64,000 bases of DNA from Limimaricola sp964022235 (GCF_964022235.1 NZ_CAXHZL010000004.1:1-64000); one strand, 5' to 3'; positions 1 through 8,713 are shown, counted from the stretch's first letter. Translations and numbers: made by a program. Notes: a model not told the origin generated them from the letters alone.

Positions 1-72
1 TGTAGCTCAGTTGGTTAGAGTACCGGCCTGTCACGCCGGGGGTCGCGGGTTCGAGCCCCGTCAACCGCGCCA
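1..72 (+). tRNA. tRNA-Asp (GTC), 5' end cut by window edge
   Basis: The window begins inside this tRNA. The D-arm (TAGCTCAGTTGGTTAGAG), an anticodon stem-loop with GTC (CCTGTCAC), the T-arm (GGTTCGAGCCC) and the 3' acceptor strand ACCGC followed by G and encoded CCA (70-72) are visible. About five 5' bases (expected GCGGT, pairing with 64-68) lie before position 1. The anticodon GTC reads Asp codons. Confidence 0.95.
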
Positions 73-83
73 TTAGATTGCCA

Positions 84-120
84 TGATGGCCCCGTCGCTC
101 CTTCGAGCGCGGGGCCGTCT
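84..120 (+). terminator. hairpin after tRNA-Asp
   Basis: GGCCCCG and CGGGGCC flank a second GC-rich pairing (CGCTC/GAGCG), giving a strong hairpin just after the tRNA 3' end. Only a short T-run (GTTTCT) follows, so termination is probable but not certain. Confidence 0.5.
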
Positions 121-163
121 GCGTTTCTGGCCCTTGAGTGTGGCTCCAACCGATGCCGGTGGG

Positions 164-261
164 CCCGAGTATTCCAAGAGCAAAGTTGCCCCACACCCGT
201 CCAAGAAGGGCGGCACGGGCCATGAGCGCCGCCCTTGGGCCACTTTACTCCTCAAATACTC
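164..261. repeat. nested inverted repeat between tRNA-Asp and the M20 peptidase gene
   Basis: The outer arms at 167-193 and 236-261 both read from their ends as GAGTATT, then AG-AAAGT-GCCC, with some mismatches. An inner perfect arm AAGGGCGGC (206-214) pairs with GCCGCCCTT (228-236), leaving a 13-base loop. The element fills most of the 236-base gap between the tRNA and the next gene, which otherwise holds nothing recognisable. It could be a bidirectional transcription barrier or a dispersed intergenic repeat. Confidence 0.5.
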
Positions 262-308
262 ATGCTCTCCGGCCGGCCATCCGTGCCGTCGGCCAAGGCC
301 CCGGGCGC

Positions 309-1700
309 TCAGCCCCGCTCGGACAGTGCCGCCAGCACCCGCGCCCAGCTGCGGATGCCCTTGTGAAAGCTGCGCAGGTCGTACTTCTCGTTCGGGCTGT
401 GGATCAGGTCGTCGTCATTGGCAAAGCCGATGAGCATCGAATCCATGCCCAGCTCGGTCTTGAAATACCCCGCGATCGGAATCGAGCCGCCCGCGCCCAC
501 GAAGGCCGCCGGCTTCGGCCATTCGGCGCTCAGCGCCTTGCGCGCCGTCTCGAAGGCCGGGTCGTCGGTGGACATGACGCTGGCCGGTGCGGCGCCGTGG
601 CCATGGAACTCGACCGTGCAATCGGGCGGCAGCAACTCCTGCACATGCGCGCGAAACGCCTCGCGGATGGCTATAGGGTCCTGCTGGCCGACAAGCCGGA
701 AGCTGATCTTGGCGCTGGCCTGCGACGGCAGCACCGTCTTGAAGCCCGCCCCCGCATAGCCGCCCGAGATGCCGTTGATCTCGCAGGTCGGGCGCGCCCA
801 GATCATTTCGAGCGCGGTGCGGTCCGCCTCGCCCGCCGGATGGCTCAGGCCGACACCGCCGAGAAACGCGCCTTCGTCGAAGCCCAGACCCTCCCACTGC
901 GCACGCAGTTCGGGCGTGATCTCGGGCACACCGTCGTAGAACCCGGGCAGGGTGACGCGGCCATGGTCGTCGTGCAGCGCCGCTATGATCCGCGCCAGCA
1001 CCTTGATCGGGTTCACTGCCGGGCCGCCGTAGGACCCCGAATGCAGGTCGCGGTCGGGGCCGGTAATGATGATCTCCTCGCCCACGAGGCCGCGCAGCAT
1101 GGTGGTGATCGCGGGGGTGTCGCGGTCGAACAGCCCGGTGTCGCAGATCAGCGCGAGGTCGGCCTTCAGCTCAGAGGCATGCTCGCGCAGGAACGGCACC
1201 AGCGACGGCGAGCCCGATTCTTCCTCGCCCTCGAACAGGATCGAGACACGGGCGGGCAGGGCGCCATGCACCGCCACCCAGGCGCGGCAGGCCTCGAGGA
1301 AGGTCATCAACTGGCCCTTGTCGTCCGAGGCGCCGCGCCCGCGGATCACGGGGCCATCTGGCGTGTCCTCGACCGAGGGTTCGAAGGGCGGCGTCTTCCA
1401 CAGGCCGAGCGGATCGGCGGGCTGCACGTCGTAATGGCCATAGAACAACAGATGCGGGCCGCCGGTGTCCTTATCGCCCATGCCGCCCGTGACCATCGGA
1501 TGGCCGGGGGTGTCGCGCACCGCCGCGTCGTCAAAGCCGATGGAGCGCAGATCCTCGACCAGCCATTCGGCGGCGGCGCGGCAATCGGCACGATGCGCGG
1601 GGTCGGTTGAGATCGAGGGGATGCGGAGCAGCCGCAACAGTCGCCCGGTAGCGGCCTCGAGATCGGCGTCGATGCGGGCGAGAACGGGGTCGAGTGTCAT
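309..1700 (-). CDS. M20-family metallopeptidase / dipeptidase
   Basis: This is a cytoplasmic zinc-dependent peptidase of the M20 family (CNDP/ArgE-like dipeptidases), 463 residues, the usual length. It shows the first metal motif GHYDVQP (H89, D91), the metal-bridging Asp in RGASDDKG (about 126), and the catalytic/metal Glu pair in FEGEEESGS (159-161). A lid/dimerisation domain follows around residues 190-330, and a late His lies in DDLIHSPNE near the C terminus. The ATG at 1698-1700 is preceded by AGGAG. An open frame continues upstream, antisense to hemA, but has no support as coding sequence. The gene is divergent from hemA. The substrate (probably short peptides) cannot be read from sequence. 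Confidence 0.93.
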   Translation of the reverse strand: MTLDPVLARIDADLEAATGRLLRLLRIPSISTDPAHRADCRAAAEWLVEDLRSIGFDDAAVRDTPGHPMVTGGMGDKDTGGPHLLFYGHYDVQPADPLGLWKTPPFEPSVEDTPDGPVIRGRGASDDKGQLMTFLEACRAWVAVHGALPARVSILFEGEEESGSPSLVPFLREHASELKADLALICDTGLFDRDTPAITTMLRGLVGEEIIITGPDRDLHSGSYGGPAVNPIKVLARIIAALHDDHGRVTLPGFYDGVPEITPELRAQWEGLGFDEGAFLGGVGLSHPAGEADRTALEMIWARPTCEINGISGGYAGAGFKTVLPSQASAKISFRLVGQQDPIAIREAFRAHVQELLPPDCTVEFHGHGAAPASVMSTDDPAFETARKALSAEWPKPAAFVGAGGSIPIAGYFKTELGMDSMLIGFANDDDLIHSPNEKYDLRSFHKGIRSWARVLAALSERG

Positions 1701-1901
1701 CAGAGCTCCTGCTATGCTTGCGGCGAAGGGTGACCGCACGCGGCGGCCCTGTCCAGCATCGTGGCGATCTTGCGTCCCTTGCATGGCCAATCTGCGGCCG
1801 CGTGGCAAATTGTAGCGTGTTGTCCGCAGGCTCCAGCGTCTATAGGGGACCGGACGGCCAACCGCCGGGGCGATCTGCCCCGTCAGACGAAGAAGGGAAG
1901 C

Positions 1902-3131
1902 ATGCCCGTGGATTATCAAGCAGGGCTCGACGCCGCCATCGGCAGGCTCCACAGCGAGGGCCGCTACCGCACCTTCATCGACATCTCCCGGCACAAGGGC
2001 CAGTTTCCGCATGCCACATGGCACAAGCCGGATGGCACAGAGGCCCCGGTGACCGTCTGGTGCGGCAACGACTATCTCGGCATGGGCCAGCACCCCGCCG
2101 TGCTCGGCGCGATGCACGAGGCGCTCGACGCCGTGGGCGCGGGCTCGGGCGGCACGCGCAACATCTCGGGCACCACGATCTACCACAAGCGGCTCGAAGC
2201 CGAGTTGGCCGATCTGCATGGCAAGGAAGCGGCGCTGCTGTTTACCTCTGCCTACATCGCCAACGACGCGACGCTGTCGACGCTGCCGCGGCTGTTTCCC
2301 GGTCTGATCATCTATTCCGACGCGCTCAATCACGCCTCGATGATCGAGGGCGTGCGCCGCAACGGCGGCGCCAAGCGGATCTTCCGGCACAATGATCTCG
2401 CGCATCTGCGGGAGCTTCTGGAAGCCGACGATCCGGCCGCGCCCAAGCTCATCGCGTTCGAGTCCGTCTATTCGATGGACGGCGATTTCGGCCCGATTGC
2501 CGAGATCTGCGACTTGGCCGAAGAATTCGGTGCGCTGACCTATCTCGACGAGGTGCACGCGGTCGGCATGTACGGCCCGCGCGGCGGTGGCGTGTCCGAG
2601 CGCGATCGGCTGGCGCACCGGGTCGACCTGATCAACGGCACGCTCGGCAAGGCCTACGGCGTCATGGGGGGCTATGTCGCGGCCTCGGCCAAGATGTGCG
2701 ATGCGGTGCGCTCCTATGCGCCGGGCTTCATCTTCACGACGTCGCTGCCGCCGACCGTGGCGGCGGGGGGCGCCGCGAGCGTCGCGCATCTCAAGACTGA
2801 TCAACTTCTGCGCGAGCAGCACCAGACACAGGCGAAGATCCTCAAGACGCGCCTGCGCGCTCTGGGCCTTCCGATCATCGACCACGGCAGCCACATCATC
2901 CCGCTGATCGTCGGCGATCCGGTGCATACCAAGCTGCTTTCCGACATGCTGCTTGCCGATTACGGCATCTACGTGCAGCCGATCAACTTTCCGACCGTGC
3001 CGCGTGGCACCGAGCGGCTGCGCTTTACGCCGTCGCCCGTGCACGGTGCGCGTGAGATGGACGCATTGGTGCGCGCACTTGATGCGCTCTGGTCGCATTG
3101 TGCGCTGAATCGCGCCGAATTGACTGGATGA
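1902..3131 (+). CDS. hemA: 5-aminolevulinate synthase
   Basis: Condenses glycine with succinyl-CoA to 5-aminolevulinate, the first step of the C4 (Shemin) route to haem and other tetrapyrroles. The protein has 409 residues, matching alphaproteobacterial HemA. It is a fold-type I PLP enzyme: GSGGTRNISG (81-90), the PLP-contacting Asp in LDEVHAVG (about 216), and the Schiff-base lysine in GTLGKAYG (K250). The ATG is preceded by AGAAGGGAAG. The 201-base gap to the divergent M20 gene must hold its promoter; I found no clear FNR-type TTGAT-N4-ATCAA site there. ALAS rather than glutamyl-tRNA reductase supports alphaproteobacterial origin. Confidence 0.97.
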   Translation: MPVDYQAGLDAAIGRLHSEGRYRTFIDISRHKGQFPHATWHKPDGTEAPVTVWCGNDYLGMGQHPAVLGAMHEALDAVGAGSGGTRNISGTTIYHKRLEAELADLHGKEAALLFTSAYIANDATLSTLPRLFPGLIIYSDALNHASMIEGVRRNGGAKRIFRHNDLAHLRELLEADDPAAPKLIAFESVYSMDGDFGPIAEICDLAEEFGALTYLDEVHAVGMYGPRGGGVSERDRLAHRVDLINGTLGKAYGVMGGYVAASAKMCDAVRSYAPGFIFTTSLPPTVAAGGAASVAHLKTDQLLREQHQTQAKILKTRLRALGLPIIDHGSHIIPLIVGDPVHTKLLSDMLLADYGIYVQPINFPTVPRGTERLRFTPSPVHGAREMDALVRALDALWSHCALNRAELTG

Positions 3132-3252
3132 TGAGATCTACCCGTGCGGGTGGCTCGCCCACATGCTAAGGTGAACCCCAAGGCCTTTCGGGAGTTGTGC
3201 ACAAGACAGCCCTGGATTGCCACCGGGGGCGGGCAGAGACGGGAACACCGAT

Positions 3253-4548
3253 ATGATCGGGCGGAGCTTCAGGCGCGCTGGCGCCGCACAGGAGGTCGAG
3301 GCCAAGGGCTTTGACGCTTTCGAGCTTCGGCTTGGCGACCTCATGCGTGGCGAACGTGCGACTCTCGGCAAAAGCCTGCTCGACGTACAACGCGAACTCA
3401 AGATCAAGGCGGCTTATATCGCCGCGATCGAGAATTCCGATTCCACCGCTTTCGACACCCCGGGTTTCATCGCAGGCTACGTGCGCTCTTATGCGCGCTA
3501 TCTCGGCATGAGCCCCGACACCGCCTATGAAACCTTCTGCCGCGAGTCGGGGTTCACCACTGCGCATGGCATGTCGGCGGCCGCCTCGACGGTGCGCGCC
3601 TCGCGCGCCACGCAAAGCACCAGTCTCGGCAAGGATATTTTCGCCGACTCCACCACGCCCTTTCTGCCGCCGGCCGAGCGTATTCTAGCGGGCTTCGAGC
3701 CCCGGGCACTGGGCTCCGTGGTCGTGCTGCTCGCGCTAATGGGTGGGCTTGGCTACGGTGGCTGGTCGATCCTGCAAGAAGTGCAGAAGGTGCGTCTTTC
3801 CCCCGTGGAGCAGACTCCGATGATCCTCGCGCAGGTCGATCCGCTTGCCGGTGGCGGCCGCGCCGAGGCCAACGACGCCGCCGCGGCCGAGACGCTGATG
3901 CTTGCCTCCGCGGCACCCGACGCTCTGGATCGCCTCTATCGCCCCCAAGCGCTCGACGTGCCGGTGATGACCCCGCGCGACGGCCCGATCGCGGCGCTGG
4001 TCACCACGCCGCGCCGCCCCGGTCAGGACGCGCAGGTCTCCTTGGCCGGTCTCGAAGACGCGACGCCGCCGCAACAACCTGTCATGGGGCCGAGCCCGAT
4101 GCTTGCCGCCCTCGATGCCAATCCCGAGCCGAGCATTGCCATCCCCGATATCGAACTGGCTCTCGCCGAGGCCGGTGTCGAAACCCCCAGCGTGCGCGTG
4201 ACCGAAGACCCCGCGCCGACGCTCAGCATGGTCGCGGTGCGCCCGGCTTGGGTGCGCGTGAAATCGGCCGATGGCACGACGCTCTTTGAAGGCATCATGA
4301 ACGCCGGCGACGAATTCGAAGTGCCTTCGCTCGAACAAGCGCCGACGCTGCGCATCGGCGAATCCGGGGCCGTCTATTTCGCCATGAACGGTCAGCATTA
4401 TGGCCCCGTGGGCGATGCCGGCACCGTGACCTCGAACCTGGCCTTGTCGGTGGACAATCTGACCGCCACCTATCAGGTTGCCGACCTGCAGAGCGATTCC
4501 GATCTTGCCAAGCTGGTTCGAGTGGCAGAGGTCGCGACCACAGAATGA
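3253..4548 (+). CDS. RodZ-like HTH membrane protein (XRE HTH + DUF4115)
   Basis: The 431-residue protein has a cytoplasmic helix-turn-helix of the Xre/HTH_25 type (about residues 25-95, with GKSLLDVQRELKIKAAYIAA and a GFIAGYVRSYARYL helix). A transmembrane helix follows around 145-165 (GSVVVLLALMGGLGYGG), then a long acidic/Pro-rich linker, and a C-terminal DUF4115 beta domain (about 320-400, WVRVKSADG ... GEFEVP-like). This is the RodZ architecture, in which the HTH binds MreB and organises cell elongation, so a shape role is inferred. The chosen ATG has GGGAAC upstream; an upstream ATG at 3217 would add 12 residues. It is followed closely by ispG, a neighbour arrangement seen in other proteobacteria. 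Confidence 0.85.
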   Translation: MIGRSFRRAGAAQEVEAKGFDAFELRLGDLMRGERATLGKSLLDVQRELKIKAAYIAAIENSDSTAFDTPGFIAGYVRSYARYLGMSPDTAYETFCRESGFTTAHGMSAAASTVRASRATQSTSLGKDIFADSTTPFLPPAERILAGFEPRALGSVVVLLALMGGLGYGGWSILQEVQKVRLSPVEQTPMILAQVDPLAGGGRAEANDAAAAETLMLASAAPDALDRLYRPQALDVPVMTPRDGPIAALVTTPRRPGQDAQVSLAGLEDATPPQQPVMGPSPMLAALDANPEPSIAIPDIELALAEAGVETPSVRVTEDPAPTLSMVAVRPAWVRVKSADGTTLFEGIMNAGDEFEVPSLEQAPTLRIGESGAVYFAMNGQHYGPVGDAGTVTSNLALSVDNLTATYQVADLQSDSDLAKLVRVAEVATTE

Positions 4549-4595
4549 TGCCGCGCCGGTCCTGACCCCGCGGCCCGATCCGCGAGAGGTTTTCC

Positions 4596-5729
4596 ATGTC
4601 CCTTCACGCCCACCGTCCTTGGCGCGAGATCCTGCGTCGTCCATCGCGTCAGATCATGGTGGGCCGTGTTCCCGTGGGCGGCGATGCGCCGATCTCGGTG
4701 CAGACGATGACCAACACCGACACCACGGACGTGCGGGCCACGCTGGACCAGATCATCCGTGCCGCCGATGCCGGTGCCGACATCGTGCGCGTTTCGACCC
4801 CCGACGAGGACAGCACCCGCGCGCTGCGGGAGATCTGCGCCGAAAGTCCGGTGCCGATCGTCGCGGACATCCATTTTCACTACAAGCGCGCCATCGAGGC
4901 TGCCGAGGCGGGGGCAGCCTGCCTGCGGATCAATCCGGGCAACATTGGCGATGCCAAGCGCGTGGCCGAAGTGGTGCGCGCGGCCAAGGACCATGGCTGT
5001 TCGATCCGGATCGGCGTCAATGCGGGCTCGCTCGAGCGGCACCTCCTTGAAAAATACGCCGAGCCCTGTCCTGACGCGATGGTCGAAAGCGGGCTCGATC
5101 ACATCAAGCTGCTGCAGGATCACGACTTCCACGAGTTCAAGATCTCGGTGAAGGCCTCGGACGTGTTCCTGGCCGCCGCCGCGTATCAGCAACTTGCCGA
5201 CGCGACCGACGCTCCCATCCACCTTGGCATCACCGAGGCGGGTGGGCTGATGTCCGGCACGATCAAATCCGCGATCGGCATGGGCAACCTGCTCTGGGCC
5301 GGGATCGGCGACACGATCCGCGTCAGCCTCTCGGCCGATCCAGTGGAAGAGGTGAAGGTCGGCTTCGAGATCCTCAAATCCCTCGGCCTGCGCCATCGCG
5401 GCGTCAACATCATCTCCTGCCCCTCCTGCGCGCGTCAGGGCTTTGACGTCATCAAGACGGTCGAAGCGCTGGAAAAGCGTCTGGAGCATGTGAAAACGCC
5501 GATGTCGCTGTCGATCATCGGCTGCGTCGTGAACGGCCCCGGTGAGGCCCTGATGACCGATGTCGGTTTCACCGGCGGCGGAGCAGGGAACGGCATGGTC
5601 TATCTCGCGGGCAAACAGAGCCATCGCATGTCCAATGAACAGATGGTCGACCACATCGTCGAGCAGGTGGAAACAAAGGCTGCGGAAATCGAAGCACGTG
5701 CCGCCGCCTCCTCCGAAGCGGCCGAATAA
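4596..5729 (+). CDS. ispG: 4-hydroxy-3-methylbut-2-en-1-yl diphosphate synthase
   Basis: Penultimate enzyme of the MEP isoprenoid pathway; it converts MEcPP to HMBPP using a [4Fe-4S] cluster and flavodoxin/ferredoxin electrons. The protein has 377 residues, the short bacterial form without the plant insert. An N-terminal TIM barrel (VGGDAPISVQTMTNTDT) is followed by the C-terminal cluster domain. The ligand cysteines are visible in ISCPSCARQG and GCVVNGPGEA. The start ATG follows GAGAGGTTTTCC. It lies 47 bases after the RodZ-like gene, probably in the same transcript. Confidence 0.97.
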   Translation: MSLHAHRPWREILRRPSRQIMVGRVPVGGDAPISVQTMTNTDTTDVRATLDQIIRAADAGADIVRVSTPDEDSTRALREICAESPVPIVADIHFHYKRAIEAAEAGAACLRINPGNIGDAKRVAEVVRAAKDHGCSIRIGVNAGSLERHLLEKYAEPCPDAMVESGLDHIKLLQDHDFHEFKISVKASDVFLAAAAYQQLADATDAPIHLGITEAGGLMSGTIKSAIGMGNLLWAGIGDTIRVSLSADPVEEVKVGFEILKSLGLRHRGVNIISCPSCARQGFDVIKTVEALEKRLEHVKTPMSLSIIGCVVNGPGEALMTDVGFTGGGAGNGMVYLAGKQSHRMSNEQMVDHIVEQVETKAAEIEARAAASSEAAE

Positions 5730-5904
5730 CCTCACCTAAGGTCAGGAAGACATCGGTTGGTTTCTGCCGAAAGATCGGCGGAAACCCCCGGTTTTCCACG
5801 GAATTTTCGCGCACTCGAATGGATCCATCCACGGCCCTCGACCGTTTCTCTCCCAATCGCGACCGGCCATGTGCCGTCGCACTTAAGAGAACGGAAGAAA
5901 CCAA

Positions 5905-6714
5905 ATGACCAAGCAATCGCTCCTGATGACCACCGCCGCCGCCCTCGTGGCTGCGATGCCGGCCTTCGCCCAGACCAGCGTAACGGTCGAGACCAGCAAC
6001 GGCACACAAGTCAAGGCATCCACCGAAGCCGAGGCCACCGCCGAAGCTGAGGCCACTGCCGAGACTGAAGCCACCGGCGAAACCACGGCCAATGCCGAGA
6101 CCGCTATGTCGGGCACCACGGCCATCGCGGCCACCGAGTTGAATCTGCGCGCGGGCCCCGGCCCCGACATGGAAATCATCGACGTGATCCCCGCCAATGG
6201 CGAAGTGATGGTCGAGGGCTGCCTCGACGCCGCCAACTGGTGCCGAGTGACCCTCGATGGCACCACCGGCTGGGCTTACGGCGACTACCTGACCGTGCAG
6301 ATGGCCGAAGCCCCCGAGCCCGTCGTGCTCTATGAGAACCGCAGCGAGCTCGAAGTCGAGACCGTGACCTACGACAACACCGGCAACAATGCCGCCGCGA
6401 CGGCCGCTGGTGCCGCGACCGCAGCCGCAGGTGCCGCCGTTCTGGCCGCCGGTCCCGTGGGCATCCTTGGTGCCGCCGTCGTCGGTGCCGCTCTTGGCGA
6501 CAGCGCGACGCCGGATGAGCAGACCATCACCTACGTCCGCGAGAACCCGATCGATCCGGTCCTTCTCGAAGGTGAAGTCGTGGTAGGTGCCGGCATCCCG
6601 CAAGAGGTCGAGCTGAGCCCGATCCCGGACGCCGAGTACAGCTACCTCTACGTGAACGGCACCCCGGTGCTGGTCGAGCCCGAAGAGCGCCGGGTCGTCT
6701 ATATCGTTCGCTGA
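5905..6714 (+). CDS. secreted SH3-domain protein with C-terminal DUF1236
   Basis: The 269-residue exported protein has a signal peptide of about 22 residues ending MPAFAQ. A Thr/Glu/Ala low-complexity stretch follows (about 45-70). A bacterial SH3 domain comes next (about 72-132; ELNLRAGPGPDMEIIDVIPANG ... WCRVTLDGTTGWAYGDYL). After it is an Ala/Gly-rich hydrophobic segment (about 155-195) that may insert in a membrane, and then DUF1236 (about 205-269, with GEVVVGAGIP and a YIVR end). SH3b domains of this kind often bind cell-wall components; the function of DUF1236 is unknown. The next gene is a shorter paralogue with the same domain order. RBS-like GAACGGAAGAAACC precedes the ATG. Confidence 0.85.
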   Translation: MTKQSLLMTTAAALVAAMPAFAQTSVTVETSNGTQVKASTEAEATAEAEATAETEATGETTANAETAMSGTTAIAATELNLRAGPGPDMEIIDVIPANGEVMVEGCLDAANWCRVTLDGTTGWAYGDYLTVQMAEAPEPVVLYENRSELEVETVTYDNTGNNAAATAAGAATAAAGAAVLAAGPVGILGAAVVGAALGDSATPDEQTITYVRENPIDPVLLEGEVVVGAGIPQEVELSPIPDAEYSYLYVNGTPVLVEPEERRVVYIVR

Positions 6715-6737
6715 TCGCAGCGACTTGAATGATAGAG

Positions 6738-6764
6738 AGGGCGGCCTTCGGGTCGCCCTTTTTC
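6738..6764 (+). terminator. rho-independent terminator between the SH3/DUF1236 genes
   Basis: Stem AGGGCGGCC (38-46 of this block) pairs with GGTCGCCCT around a TTCG loop and is followed by TTTTT. The stem has one G-T pair. It separates the two paralogues, so the second probably has its own promoter in 6765-6890 or depends on read-through. Confidence 0.85.
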
Positions 6765-6891
6765 GTGCGTGGCGGCAGCTCCGCCACGTCCGGCGCCTCA
6801 TGTGCGGGGTCGCGGATCAAAGTGTCGGTTCTCGGCGTTGGAGCGACAACAAGCATGGGCCATGGCGGCCCTTGCAGTCCGGAGACCTTCC

Positions 6892-7503
6892 ATGAACCGC
6901 ATGATGTCCACTCTACTCGCCACAGGCGCACTCACCGTTGCGGGCCTGCCGGCCTTCGCCGAAGCCACCGCCAACGCCACCGTCGATCTCAACATCCGTG
7001 CAGGGGCCGGACCCGCCTATGACGTCGTCGGCGTGATCCCGGCGGGTGAGGAGGTCGTGGTCACGGGCTGTCTCGAGCCCGCGACCTGGTGCGAGGTCAC
7101 TAGCGACGGTATTACCGGCTGGGCCTCCGGTGGCTATCTTACCGCCATCGTCGAGACCACGCCCGTGGTGATCTATGAAAACGCCGATGCCGCCGGCATC
7201 ACCACCGTCACCTACGACCCGACGCTGCCGGATGGCACGGTAACCCTGAACGGCGCCGTGATCGCCGCCGATCCGACCGGTGAGACGACGAGCCTCGAGA
7301 TCGAGGACAATGCCATCACCTATCTCAACGACAACCCGGTCGAGCCGATCTATCTCGAAGGTGAAGTGGTCGTGGGCGCGGGCCTGCCCGAGACGGTGGT
7401 GCTGACCCCGATCCCCGAAAGCCCGATGGCCTATGCCAACGTCAACGGCCAGATCGTGATGGTCCAGCCCGAGACCCGTCGCGTGACCTATATCGTTCGC
7501 TGA
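6892..7503 (+). CDS. secreted SH3-domain/DUF1236 protein, shorter paralogue
   Basis: The protein has 203 residues, with a signal peptide (TGALTVAGLPAFAEA, cleavage near 23). An SH3b domain covers about 25-85 (VDLNIRAGAGPAYDVVGVIP ... WCEVTSDGITGWASGGYL), and DUF1236 about 140-203 (YLEGEVVVGAGLP ... YIVR). It lacks the acidic repeat and the Ala/Gly hydrophobic segment of its upstream neighbour, so the pair looks like a tandem duplication followed by divergence. The ATG at 6892 was chosen because GGAG sits nine bases upstream and the signal peptide starts there. The gene is convergent with the GNAT pseudogene, six bases away. Confidence 0.83.
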   Translation: MNRMMSTLLATGALTVAGLPAFAEATANATVDLNIRAGAGPAYDVVGVIPAGEEVVVTGCLEPATWCEVTSDGITGWASGGYLTAIVETTPVVIYENADAAGITTVTYDPTLPDGTVTLNGAVIAADPTGETTSLEIEDNAITYLNDNPVEPIYLEGEVVVGAGLPETVVLTPIPESPMAYANVNGQIVMVQPETRRVTYIVR

Positions 7504-7509
7504 AGTAGG

Positions 7510-7967
7510 CTAGTCCCGGTTCAGGTGCTTCTTGAAGCCCAGATGCGAGGGGCTGTAGCCCAGCCCCTCGTAAAACCCATGCGCCGCATCGCGCACCATG
7601 TCCGACGTAAGTTGCAGCAGAGCGCAGCCCGCCGCGCGGGCCCGCGCGGCGGCATCCTGCATGGCATACCGTCCGACCCCGGTGCCGCGCCGGCTGAGGG
7701 CCACGCGGACCGTCTCGATCTATGCACGGCGGGCTCCGCCCCGCGACAGCCCTCGATCATGGTGATCTGGTAGCAGGCCACGATCTCGTCTCCGATCACA
7801 CCGACGATGACGCGGTTACCGGGCTGTGCTGTCAAACGGTTGAAGGCGTCGAGATAGACATCGGCCTTGGCCGTCTCGCGGCTACGGCCCAGTGGATCCT
7901 CGGCCAGCAAGGCCATGATCGCGGCGACATCGCCGCGATCTGCCTCACGAAAGCGCGGTGCGCTCAC
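7510..7967 (-). pseudogene. GNAT acetyltransferase, inactivated by a frameshift and a nonsense codon
   Basis: Read from a GTG at 7965-7967, the first about 75 residues look like the N-terminal half of a GNAT N-acetyltransferase (DRGDVAAIMALLAEDP, then GVIGDEIVACYQITMIEG). Near 7750-7753 the frame breaks: restoring one base gives an expected LSRGGARRA, but a TAG (7720-7722) then stands where CAG would give QIETVRV. After that the same frame runs on as the acetyl-CoA-binding half, VALSRRGTGVGRYAMQDAAARA ... GFYEGLGY, ending at 7510. Two independent lesions argue for decay rather than one sequencing error. The start overlaps the DsbA-like stop (GTGA), so the intact gene was translationally coupled to it. 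Confidence 0.8.
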
Positions 7968-8713
7968 TCGACGCGTTGTTCCGCCACCATCTCGCGCATC
8001 TGCGCCAAGGGCACATAGCCGCGCAACATCTGGTCGCCCATCACGAAGCTCGGCGTGCCGCTGATCTGCATGGCTTGGGCCAATTGGTGGTTCTCGGCAA
8101 TGATGCCGGCGACGCGCGGGCTCGCCATCTCGGCCTGCACCGCGTCGAAATCGGCATCGAGGCTGTCAGCAAGGGCTTCGAGCGAGTCTTCGGAGACATC
8201 CGCGCGCATGGTCATCAGTGCGTTATGCGCCTGCTTGTAGGCCTCGTCACCCTCGAGCGCGCGCACCGCCAGAGCGAATTGCGACGCCATCAATGACTGC
8301 TCGCCCAGAATGGGGAATTCCTTGAGGATATAGCGGATCTCGCCATCGCTCTCGATCAGCTCCTCGACCTCGGGAAAGGCGCGACGGCAGTAGCCGCACT
8401 TGTAGTCCATGAACTCCACGACCGTGATGTCGCCCTCGGGGTTGCCGCCCTGCCAGTCGCCCTCGCTTTCGAACAGCGCCTTGGCGTGGCTGTCGATCAT
8501 CGCGCTGTCGCCCTGTGCCGCGACCTCGGCCTGCTTTTGGTCGAGAACGGCGATCGCCTCCATCAGCACTTCGGGGTTCTCGAGCAGGTAGGCGCGCACT
8601 TGGCTGCCGAAAGCCTCGCGCTCGGCGTCGGTCATCGCATCGAGATCGAGTGCCACGGCGGGGCCGGCAAGGGCCAGCGTGACGGGCAGGGCGCGGATGA
8701 GGCTGCGCAGCAT
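7964..8713 (-). CDS. DsbA-family thiol-disulfide oxidoreductase (periplasmic)
   Basis: The 249-residue protein has a signal peptide of about 20 residues (LIRALPVTLALAGPAVA). An N-terminal helical segment (about 25-80, DUF of the BdbD/Com1 group) precedes a thioredoxin-fold DsbA domain. The active site CGYC sits in VEFMDYKCGYCRRAFPEVEE, and the cis-Pro loop in SGTPSFVMGD. The Com1/ScsC-like arrangement suggests a periplasmic disulfide oxidase or isomerase. The ATG at 8711-8713 has AAAGGAC upstream. The gene overlaps the downstream GNAT pseudogene by four bases. Confidence 0.9.
   Translation of the reverse strand: MLRSLIRALPVTLALAGPAVALDLDAMTDAEREAFGSQVRAYLLENPEVLMEAIAVLDQKQAEVAAQGDSAMIDSHAKALFESEGDWQGGNPEGDITVVEFMDYKCGYCRRAFPEVEELIESDGEIRYILKEFPILGEQSLMASQFALAVRALEGDEAYKQAHNALMTMRADVSEDSLEALADSLDADFDAVQAEMASPRVAGIIAENHQLAQAMQISGTPSFVMGDQMLRGYVPLAQMREMVAEQRVE

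Noticed and set aside
138..1610. Arg-rich frame on the plus strand across the M20 gene
   Set aside because: Composition typical of an antisense frame, no domain and no ribosome site.
1701..1901. FNR/FnrL-type site before hemA
   Set aside because: TTGCATGGCCAA at about 1779-1790 looks dyad-like but does not match TTGAT-N4-ATCAA.
1701..3098. Upstream extension of the M20 peptidase frame antisense to hemA
   Set aside because: It covers a clear hemA on the other strand, and the AGGAG-preceded ATG at 1700 gives the normal family length.
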